Shown one piece after another: positions 55,070-64,000 of a DNA stretch of 64,000 bases. How positions within the stretch are numbered: position 1 is the stretch's first letter; every line of letters starts with the position of its first letter. The notes beneath the pieces are model-generated. The model was given only the letters and a program-made list of their open reading frames with translations. It made no database searches and had not been told where the DNA came from. The DNA is from Ascarosepion bandense (Eukaryota; Mollusca; Cephalopoda; Sepiida; Sepiidae). The position numbers and the translations under genes were made by a program. The stretch is from positions 2,698,501 to 2,762,500 of the forward strand of contig JBBBDQ010001688.1 of assembly GCA_037127315.1 (NCBI GenBank). The letters are read 5' to 3'.

Positions 55070-55258
55070 TACTAGCAGTATAGCCCGGCGTTGCTTGGGT
55101 GTAATGAAAGCTTTAAAACTAATCCATGGTCCTGGAGATCAGACAAAAGAATATTTGTGTGAAGTTTGGTGAGAATTGGATAAAAATTGTGGATTTGTAT
55201 CATGGACATACAGACAGATAAACAGACATACACACACACACACACACAAACATCTCGC

Positions 55259-55300
<42 letters not shown>

Positions 55301-55600
55301 ATTTTCTGCACTATTGTAAGAACTGCAACTTTGAAACTTCTGAATATCGTTTCTTATGTCTTTGTCTCCAAGTGTATCAAATTTGATTAAAATCGTACCA
55401 TTCCTTCTATAACACGATTTTTTCGATTATTGATTTTTGATATTTATTGGTGGTACCTTGACACAAAACCTAGCTAAGAACACTTGCAAACACTTATAGT
55501 ACAACTGTGTATATTTTCAAGAAAATCAGTTTAGCTGTTTTTTCGGAGTTTATAGGTAACGGACACACACACACAAAGTTCCATTAATAAATAAGTTTGG
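55070..55600 (+). mobile_element. RTE-like 3' end repeats (CCCGGCGTTGC family)
   Basis: AGTATAGCCCGGCGTTGCTT at 55079 followed by TGTGAAGTTTGGTGAGAATT and CAGACAGATAAACAGACATA then a CA and TA array to 55294; a second tail at about 55500-55595 with TTTCGGAGTTTATAGGTAAC and ACACAC. This is a widespread invertebrate repeat end. The open frames over the arrays are artefacts. Confidence 0.6.
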
Positions 55601-56931
55601 ATTTAGATTACATAAATATTTCACTTTTTAAAAAAATTTGATGTTGAAATGGGCATTATGAGGGTTTGACATGTATTGTTATTGTAGTAGAGATATGGTT
55701 GAATGTTTATTAAATTGTCCTTGTGTGAAACATAACCAAACTCCCTACAACTTAGGATTTATTAGAATCATCAGAAGCTGGAAAGTTGGATGCTGGAATG
55801 TGGAATAATAAAAGTATTTTGTTTGTTAAAGTAGAATTTCATTAACTGAACAGAATAACACATTTGTAGAAGTTAAATGCTAAAAGTGAAAATGTATGTA
55901 GTTAATAATTTTGTAAGAGTTCAATGTTTAATGAGAAAGTGTAGTACGTATTTAAATGTTCAAAGAGAAATAGTAGTAAGGAGTTAAGTGTATACAGAGC
56001 TTGTAGTCGCAATAAACAGAATTTGTGGATGTAAAAAGATTAACAGCTTACTTCTAAAGTTTGTGTTCTATTCCATTTTTTTATGGCTGGCAAAAAAGTG
56101 AAAAGGAAGGTGAAGCAGTCAATGAAATTCTACTTATTGATGTTAATTTTTAGTAGTCAGTTAAAATATCTTGTTGTTGTCATCGTCGTGTTCTTTGTTG
56201 ACTGTAAGAATGTTGAGGATGGAGAAGAGGTAAAAAATTAGCATGAGTGAAGGAGGAGAACAAATGTGTGATGGGATCTTCCATCTTGTCAGCAAATTAA
56301 AATTTCTTTAGTCACATCTTGCGGTCTCATATCTAATTTCTGCTCCCATCTGACTGACTGCTTCGACATTCTTTCTGATTATATAGCCAAAGACAATTTT
56401 AACATAGACTTGTTAACTTTTTTCTCAGTTTTGAAAATCACTTTCTTTCATTGGTTAGGAAATTAATTTAACATCTGATTGCGAAATCCGGCTTTGTCTT
56501 TTTCTTTCAGTACAGGATCAATCCTTTTTCTGTTTCACAAAATCAGAATTTCAAATGTAATCAAGAATTTTTATAAAAGTGAAGAATTGAAGAGAGTTGC
56601 TTTTAATTTCATGTCTACTACGTAATAACAAAGCGTGAAGCATAAATCTGGCCTTGTACATGTCATGACTATATCAAACTTCCAACAATTTGTCAAAAAA
56701 AATATTTACAAACAGTTTTGTGATAAAATTATTTTGTGTACAATTCATTGATTACTGTATAAATACTGAAAATTTAATCAAAATCAGATAAATCCCCGAT
56801 TATTGGCAAATGTTTTAAAACGGAAAGAAAGCATCAATTTTAGTGACACCTAATAAGTAGATATTTAATTAATAAGTAGATTTTATCTGAGAAACTTCCA
56901 ATCTGTGAAAATTTCATACATTTTTCTTTTC
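55601..56931. other. AT-rich spacer, nothing recognised
   Basis: No open frame of note on either strand, no motif recognised. Confidence 0.6.
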
Positions 56932-57260
56932 CTTTTTTTTTTTTTTTGTTAATCATTCCACCCCAAGCAAGGCAATAAAGCTACTAAGATGTAATGGGTT
57001 ACCGATTGTTAGAGAATATGAGAGAAACATTATTGAGAAAGAATATAAAAAAAAACATGAATTAAGGATATAGAAGATGACGATTTCAATTTTTGAAGAT
57101 CAAGATTGACTGGGAAACAAGAAGCTGAAAGAGTTTCACAAAGGAGAAGTGAGATAAAAGAAAATGTTAATATAGATCTTATGCTTACATCTAGCTACTT
57201 CAACTGTAAAATGATGAGACCTTTCCGCTAATCTAGTACTGCATTTAAATTCATAAAGTC
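56932..57260 (-). mobile_element. LINE 3' end (Jockey-type tail, minus orientation)
   Basis: A T run (56933-56947), then AATCATTCCACCCCAAGCAA and further sequence parallel to 21118-21430 and 42643-42840. Strongly diverged toward its right end. Confidence 0.55.
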
Positions 57261-58599
57261 TAGGTACCATAGAGGAAAGTGATATTTATTTTCATATGTA
57301 GAGAAAGTGTGGCACAAGGTCATAGGGAGGGATGTACAAAGATGATCTTTATTTCTTCGATTTAAATTTAGGTAGCCACAAATTTGGTTGACTATACTTT
57401 AAAAAATGAACATGTAAAAAAATTTAAATACCTTAAAAAATCAAAGAATTTTCTTAAAATCTTGTTGCAAAATGATTTGTAATAAGCTTTTCAATTTTTG
57501 ATTAGTAAAGTGTAGTTTTAACTTAATAACAGTTTCACCTAACCAGATAAATGTTATGCATAATTTTAAAAGATTTATATATTATAAATTATGATAATTA
57601 GAATTTAAAAAAGTGAAAATAATTCTTGAAAAAATTCATTATTCTGTAAAACAAATTTTTCTTCAGAGAAAAATAATAATAAATTAATAAATTTTATTTA
57701 TAAAAGTAATTGAAAGCTTTTCGAATTAAATAATGTCATAGTTTTATTGTATTTTTTATTTTATGATTTGGTGCAAATTTTGGGGAAATGAATAGTAGTT
57801 TCAAAAAGAAAACTGATGATTTACAGTCTTCAAGGAGTCATGTTTTTAAGAAATAAAAAGAATTTGGGGTGGAAATTTAATTTCTCACAATTTCAGGAAA
57901 TTAAGTAAGTGTTGTGTAACATATGAAAAAAATACCAAGGTTTTATCAAAAAACATACGTCAAAATTTATTTCATTCATTTATGAAAAAGGCCTGAAAGT
58001 TTCATGAAAATTCAACGGGTTTTTGATTTTTAGAGGAATTTCCAATCAGTTTTTATTTTTTCATTAGGAAAAAACATTAATCTTAAATATTATCTCAACT
58101 ACTGATAAAAAAAAAATTTCCAACTAAAATCTTGTTGATGCTAGAATGGTTTGAAAAATTTAATAAAATAATAAAAAAACTTTGGTCTTTCCTTTTAATA
58201 ATAACATAAGCATTTTGACAATATGGCTTGCCCGACCTCATCTGTGCTCAGTCTGCTTAATTCCCATGGTGTGGTACCCAATATTATCCCACATTGTGTT
58301 GGATTTGATCCTATGACAGGTGAAACTGAATAATAATCTTCAGGAACCACTACAAATGAAATTGTTTGGGATGAGGAAGTCATAAGAAGAGAAAAAAGTA
58401 TCTTCACAAAAAAAAAAAAACTTTATATCTTCGATTCTTGGCACAGGGCTTATTCGTTCAAGCAGTCAAACACTTTCTACTTCATGTAGACAGCCATCTT
58501 CCCAACCTTCATCTATGGTTGAAATGTAACACCTCAGCTGGATTTGCTAAGTCTGGCACAGGATTTGAGTCAGAGTTCTTCTTAGGCAGGTAGTTACTA
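57261..58599. other. Very AT-rich spacer, nothing recognised
   Basis: Homopolymer A and T runs, no coding signal. The 70-codon minus frame at 58195-58407 shows no motif. Confidence 0.6.
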
Positions 58600-59010
58600 T
58601 GATGTCAGACAGCAAAGTCTCTTGTCTCAACCACAAATCTCTGGTGTTTTTGGCCAAAGCCGCTCCACAATTCTCTTTGGCTGCTTTAAACAGTTTTGGA
58701 TGTATTGTGCTTTGGAGTCTGCTACGACTGTTTTGACCAAAACAAACCAGGCAGGGCAGTTATGTGCAGCTTCTTCTCAGGAGGCAGGGAGGACATTGCA
58801 GTGTTCAAGAAGAACTCGAGAGTGTCCTTGAAGTGTTCCATTTATGCAATATGAGATGGCTTTACTTCCTTGAGCTCCCCATATAAGAGACACTTTGGGA
58901 GGTGGTTGTCTTCCATACAGTGTACTTTGCTGGCTGTGAGCACATGAGTGTGGAATGGGTGCTCTCAATCTAAGTTCACTTGCATACCTCCATGTCTGGA
59001 ATGCAAGAAT
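58600..59010 (-). mobile_element. LINE ORF2 C-terminal fragment (Daphne/RTE-like)
   Basis: The minus strand reads MEDNHLPKCLLYGELKEVKP, then FKDTLEFFLNT and VERLWPKTPEICG in varying frames. The motif EDxRLPK-LLYGEL...KR-KDTL is common at the C-terminus of such LINEs. No catalytic domain is present. Confidence 0.55.
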
Positions 59011-59603
59011 GTACAGCAAAAATGAAAGTGCTCAATAGATGAAATGAGAAAGTACAAAAATACTTCAGTCTCATTCCATTCCCTTTCATAAGCACAGCAA
59101 AGGGAGGGGGTATATGCAGAAATTGGATCCAAGTGTGAAAATAAAGCCTGACACTGTCTACTATAAGAACAGCCTCTACAAAGTGATTGCCAATTCAATC
59201 TTTAACTGTGTTCAACATTGTGACAAAAATTAGCAATCCCACCCCTGCCATTTTTGTCCTTGTATAGCAAATTGATTACATTTCTTGTGAAATATCGAGC
59301 TATACACCCCTGTTTTCATCCAGTTGAATCCTGGGTATGGCAATAAAGTACATCCAGCAGCAACACATGATCAGGAGGTTTTGAGAAGCATAAAACCACC
59401 TCTTAGTTGCTGTTGTTCCCAGAATGTGACAGCACCTGTTAGGGTCCAAGTTATGGGCAAATAGAAAATCCCCAAACTTAGGTAAAAACTGAAAGTAGAT
59501 ATTTAAAAAAAAAATCATAGTAACCGTTAGGGCGCTCTCCACCTTTGTTCTAACAATGGACTATTCCTATCACTACATAAATTGGTAGTGGAAAGACCGT
59601 TAG
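59011..59603. other. Spacer, nothing recognised
   Basis: Minus-strand frames at 58965-59198 and 59300-59542 have no domain I recognise; they may belong to the same decayed LINE. Confidence 0.4.
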
Positions 59604-59872
59604 TGTTGTGTTGCATTCAGTGTTGACTGCTCAGTATTCTGGTTGACTGCTCAGCTCAATACCAAGTCAGTTGAGTATTTCCGGTAGCGAACCGGAAGTG
59701 TGCTATACACGGACTCTACATCTTACTACTATACATGTTACTAAAACCCTTGTTCCTGTACTCTACTAACAACGCTGTTGTACATACCATTTTCCGGTAA
59801 TATATTTCATTTACTTTATTTTCGTTGTTTGTGATTATTTACTCAACTATTTCTGTTACACACAACATAACA
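59604..59872. mobile_element. Solo LTR, second copy of the 12877-13172 family
   Basis: Begins TGTTGTGTTGC and ends CACAACATAACA. Shares ACCGGAAGTGTGCTATAC, TACTAAAACCCTTGTTCC, CTACTAACAAC and CCGGTAATATAT in the same order as the other copy. No clear target duplication remains, so the exact left end (59604 or 59609) is uncertain. Confidence 0.65.
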
Positions 59873-61289
59873 GTCACATATTTTCGTAAAAAGAAAATTG
59901 CTCAATACCCGAAGAAAATTCAATTTCGTCATTAAATGATCCATAAGTAATTGATATACCATTAAACAAATACACAAACTTTCTCCAGTTGGTAAAAATC
60001 AGTCTTATCAAGGAGACAAAATGGGTTAGGTTTATATATATGAATAATTTACTTTTCTTTACTTGTGTTTTGGGATCATTCCAGAAGAAAATTATATTTT
60101 AAGAAAATCATTATTGAAACAAACTAAATCTTTGAAGAGATATTTGGTTTCATCCGAAGGAATTATCTACCATTCTTTACTTGTGTTTTGGAATCATTTT
60201 AGAAGAAAATGATATTTTAAGAAAATCATTATTGAAACAAACTAAATCTTTGAAGAGATATTTAGTTTCATCCGAAGGAATTATCTACCATTCTTTACTT
60301 GTGTTTTGGAATCATTTTAGAAGAAAATGATATTTTAAGAAAATCATTATTGAAACAAACTAAATCTTTGAAGAGATATTTAGTTTCATCCGAAGGAATT
60401 ATCTACCATTCTTTACTTGTGTTTTGGATTCATTTTAGAAGAAAATTATATTTTGAACAAAGATGAATGGATGTGCAATTTATGTATGAGATGACATATT
60501 GATGAGAAATGACAAAATGGCAGAATGATTTAAAGATGATGGAATAGCAGAATGATTAGAAACTTTGGGTGGTAGATTGATTGCGTACGAGTAGTCAGTA
60601 GATTGCTTGAATTTCAATGAATTGCTTATTTGTTAGACAGTAACAATTATTTGCACTCTGCTTAATAAATGCCTGTCCTTGTTCATTATAATTTTCAATT
60701 AGAAACTTTCTATGATGTTTATCAAACATTTTTATAGAATTTATTCATTTAAAATCCAATAAATTTCTTTTTTTTTTTTCAGTTGAGAAAATTTTTATCT
60801 TTACAGCTGAACAGAACAAAGAAATGAAACTGGAATTATAAAAATGTCTTCTTCATTTTATATTGCACTCTCCTTCACCAAATATTGTATATGAGAATTG
60901 GCAGTGACGAAGTGAAAAACATTCTCCCACACCAAATACTACATACGTATGTATGAATATAGGCAGTTCATGAATTTATCAGTATTACATATATAAACAA
61001 CATATAAAAATATTAAATTTGATTTAGACTCTAAACGTAATTTTGAATAGAAAATATCTTTTGATCTATCCATAAATATAAAGAGAATTGGAAGTGACAG
61101 TGAGAAAGACATTCTACCAAAATAATTGCTTCAGAGATTGTATCTTTCGTATTATCTTTAAGTGAAAAGATGGAAACTAAAGAGTTCAGAGAGAAAGCAA
61201 CATTGATATAAAGAATGGTGACAAATCAGACTAAGATCAGAAAAAAGGTGCCTTACCCACATGGTTAAAAAAGATTTCAACACTTAAAC
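59873..61289. other. 5' region of the zinc-finger gene with a tandem repeat
   Basis: Includes the 118-bp tandem array (60055-60450) and a strong acceptor-like tract TTTCTTTTTTTTTTCAG at about 60765-60781, with a second AG at 60805 (TCTTTACAG). The exon containing the zinc-finger frame may begin at one of these, giving a 5' untranslated leader of about 0.5 kb. The leader ends with a decayed zinc-finger unit (about 61238-61290). Confidence 0.5.
60055..60450. repeat. Tandem repeat, 118-bp unit, about 3.4 copies
   Basis: Units start at 60055, 60173, 60291 and 60409 (TTCTTTACTTGTGTTTTGG), all 118 bp apart, with only a few base differences between units. The fourth is partial. The period is not a multiple of three, so it is not a coding repeat. 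Confidence 0.95.
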
Positions 61290-62660
61290 ATGAATGGAGA
61301 TGGAGAAGATTGTAAACTTGAGGCAAAGTGCCTCTCTTCTAATGGTGGCATTGATGGAAAGAAGCCTTGCCCGTATTGCAAAAAGAGATTTCAACGATTA
61401 GATATGCATCAATCCAGGTGTCCCTTAAAGCCACAAGATGGAGAGGATTGTAAAACTATAGCAAAAGAACTCTCTTCTTCTGATGACGAAGATGAAGATG
61501 ATGGAAAGAAGCCTTGCCCATATTGCAAAAAAAGATTTCAGCGCTTAGATTTGCATCAATCCAGGTGTCCCTTAAAGCCACAACATGGAGACGATTGTAA
61601 AACTATAGCAAAAGAACTCTCTTCTTCTGATGACGAAGATGAAGATGATGGAAAGAAGCCCTGCCCATATTGCAAAAGAAGATTTCAACGCTTAGATATG
61701 CATCAATCCAGGTGTCCCTTAAAGCCACAAGATAGAGAAGATTGTAAAACTATAGCAAAAGAACTCTCTTCTTCTGATGACGAAGATGAAGATGATGGAA
61801 AGAAGCCCTGCCCATATTGCAAAAGAAGATTTCAACGCTTAGATATGCATCAATCCAGGTGTCCCTTAAAGCCACAAGATGGAGAGGATTGTAAAACTAT
61901 AGCAAAAGAACTCTCTTCTTCTGATGATGAAGATGATGGAAAGAAGCCCTGCCCATATTGCAAAAAAAGATTTCAGCGCTTAGATTTGCATCAATACAGG
62001 TGTCCATTAAAGCCACAAGATGTAGAAGATTGTAAAACTATAGCAAAAGAACTCTCTCCTTCTGATGACGAAGATGAAGATGATGGAAAGGTGCCTTGCC
62101 CATATTGCAAAAAAAGATTTCAACGCTTAGATATGCATCAATCCAGGTGTCCCTTAAAGCCACAAGATGGAGAGGATTGTAAAACTATAGCAAAAGAACT
62201 CTCTTCTTCTGATGACGAAGATGAAGATGATGGAAAGGTGCCTTGCCCATATTGCAAAAAAAGATTTCAACGCTTAGATTTGCATCGGTCTAAGTGTCCA
62301 TTAAAGCCACGAGATGGAGAGGATTGTAAAAATGACATAAAAGAATGTTTTTCATCCAGTGATGAAGATGATAATACTGCTAAAGATGAAAGCGTGGATC
62401 CACATTTCTCCCACACAGATGAATCTGTTGCGAGTTCGCATAAAAATGAAGAATATGCATTATCATCAAACTTAAAAAGGTGTACACTAGAGAGTCAAAC
62501 TTTTAATCAATTCATGAAAAGTGTTCAATTGAAACGGAAGGATATCCATGAAAATATTAAAATTAATGACCTGATGAAAAATGTTATGGCCGAACTGAAT
62601 AACTGCAGGCCACTAAAATGGAAGCAATTGAACAGTGGATCATATTATTCATATGTCAAG
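61290..62660 (+). CDS. Seven-finger C2HC zinc-finger protein, large exon
   Basis: An ATG at 61290 opens 457 codons to a GTCAAG|GTATGT donor at 62660/62661; the frame runs 17 codons into the intron, so further exons are expected outside the part I can assign. Seven units of 49 residues (one of 47) start at residues 24, 73, 122, 171, 218, 267 and 316. Each has PCPYCKKRFQRLDMHQSRC, a C-x2-C-x9-H-x3-C zinc-binding pattern, then CPLKPQDGEDCK with an extra conserved Cys, then an acidic SSSDDEDEDDG linker with likely CK2 sites. The last unit is the most divergent (HRSKC, DIKECF). A charged tail with QFMKSVQLKRKDIHENI follows. Nuclear or nucleic-acid binding is plausible but not shown; I do not recognise the gene. 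Confidence 0.85.
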
Positions 62661-64000
62661 GTATGTTTTCATGAGATATTTTGCTATATTGTGTGTGAAT
62701 TTTTAATTTAAATATTTAATTTTCACTTTGTCTAAGCTCTATTTTCTAGATTTTAAGTCACAAAATTTAATAATAATATGAGTATTAATTTATCATAATA
62801 CTACTGCTAATAATAATAATAATAATAATAAGTTTATTGAAAGGGAAGACATGTGGGCATACAGGGATTCATAGGGGTCATAAAACATTGCCTCCTGTAA
62901 ATAGTCATAAGGTGTAATGTAGTTTAATGATTTCTCCCTTGCCTCCAATCTTCTCTGCAACGATTATAAAGAGTAGACACTTTTACCCACAAGAAAAATG
63001 GCCAAATTGGTTAAATTTGAAAAGGTGTCATTTTCTATCATGAAAATGCAAGACCTTGCAGAATCTCCAGAACCTACCATATTCTTCCTTTGGATTTACA
63101 TTTGTTGCAGTCTCTGAAGAACTATTTGAATGATAACAAAAATTGACTCTGTACACTCTGTTGAAAATTACTTTAGAAAAAATGAAATTTCTACAAAAAT
63201 TGCATCAACAACCATTTATATAACAATGGGAACTAGTTATTAAGATCAAAGGAGACTATATTCTTGATTAATAAATGTGTTTTGGTGATTTTGTAAAATT
63301 TTTTTTTTTTCCTTTTTTAATTGGCTCAAACTTCATTAGCAATATTGTTATTTTCTATTTGACTTTTGTCTGATAGGACAATGTTTTCCTGGTGCAAATC
63401 TTGTCTCTTATAAATTTCTATGTGGTATTGATGAATGTAGTTGAAGGATTTCTCCCTTGACGGGTACAAAAAATAGATGTTCCACAACAGAGGTCCTTGA
63501 AGTATCAGAACACTTAAGTAAATCATCAAATTGACCAATTCTAATAAATGACAGGACATATTGATTAATTCTCTTTTCTATAAAAAAAAGAAGTGGCTCC
63601 TGTTGTGTATCAAGTGATAGCAAATTGTCATATCATTTACATGTGGCATTACAAGATGATTTATAATGGTCTGGTGGCTGTTGTTATTAAGCAAATTGTC
63701 TTTAAATCATATCATTTACATGTGATATGTTCAGATGCATTGTTAACATTCAGGTGTCTTGTGGTTCCTGCTGATCAGAAAGTTTTTCCAAAATCGTATC
63801 ATTAGATATTTATCTGGGTTGTGGCTGTTAATGAATAGTAAATTGTCACAAATCATATCATTACATCTGATATGATCAGATGCTTTTTAAGGTTCACATG
63901 TCTGGTGTCTGTTATTGAGTAGCAATTGTCTCATTAAGTTATATCATTATATCTGATATGACTAGATGCATTGTAACAGATGTTTGATGTCTCTTGAAGA
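62661..64000. other. Intron or 3' region of the zinc-finger gene
   Basis: Starts with the GTATGT donor. It has an AAT array at 62809-62831 followed by a phrase GTTTATTGAAAGGGAAGACA that looks like a repeat edge, then AT-rich sequence. No following exon was identified. The last 400 bp are a degenerate tandem repeat. Confidence 0.5.
63605..64000. repeat. Degenerate tandem repeat, unit about 85-90 bp, running off the window
   Basis: Four or five diverged units share the phrases GTAAATTGTC / GCAAATTGTC, AATCATATCATTACATCTGA, TATGATCAGATGC and TGTCTGGTGTCTGTTATT. Phrases recur near 63620, 63695, 63850 and 63930. The array continues beyond the right edge. Confidence 0.7.

Noticed and set aside
59010..59542. 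Minus-strand open frames of 77 and 80 codons.
   Set aside because: No motif; most likely decayed LINE sequence next to the 58600-59010 fragment.
60055..60450. Regular direct repeats considered as CRISPR or coding repeats.
   Set aside because: Units abut without spacers, the period is 118 bp (not a multiple of three), and the context is animal DNA.

Overview
The window is a stretch of animal (metazoan) nuclear DNA. It is AT-rich, with long introns, canonical GT/AG splice sites and very many decayed retrotransposons. The repeat set (tRNA-derived SINEs, Tx1-like LINEs with a CCHC ORF1, RNase H-bearing LINEs, Penelope-like elements with GIY-YIG ends, Gypsy, Tc1) together with a cGAS-like gene points to a lophotrochozoan, most likely a cephalopod mollusc. 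That placement is inference and was not tested by any search.

Layout. (1) 1-11.4 kb holds the last three exons of a plus-strand Mab-21/cGAS-like nucleotidyltransferase gene (1355-1592, 3555-3764, 10886-11268). The exons join in frame, and the E-x-D and third Asp motifs are present. The two introns hold reverse-transcriptase, GIY-YIG and LINE debris and large AT/TG microsatellites. (2) 9.4-27.5 kb is an old tandem duplication of the 3' end of this gene. The second copy carries a dead last exon (16449-16828) and was blown apart by a nest of a Penelope-like element with inverted terminal repeats, Tc1 pieces, an LTR-like block, a Gypsy pol with a SINE inside it, and Tx1 and RTE fragments. The 3' 284 bp of the two exon copies are identical although both flanks are clearly diverged, which suggests gene conversion. 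(3) 27.9-31.3 kb is a minus-strand RNase H-type LINE that has lost its endonuclease. (4) 31.9-36.6 kb holds two minus-strand exon candidates of one or two unrecognised genes, one just downstream of a perfect E2F-type palindrome. That promoter and first exon are duplicated at 38.3-43.0 kb, where a Tx1 element splits them. (5) 38.9-43.3 kb and 47.9-53.0 kb are minus-strand Tx1-like LINEs. (6) 45.3-46.5 kb is a cluster of nested inverted repeats. (7) 53-60 kb is TE fragments and AT-rich spacer. (8) 61.3-62.7 kb is a plus-strand exon coding seven near-identical C2HC zinc fingers separated by acidic linkers, with an eighth, decayed finger in its 5' leader.

Only three loci look like host genes: the cGAS-like gene, the E2F-linked gene(s) and the zinc-finger gene. 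All three are incomplete here. Nothing in the sequence shows that they work together. The rest is repeat biology, which gives a clear relative order of insertions.
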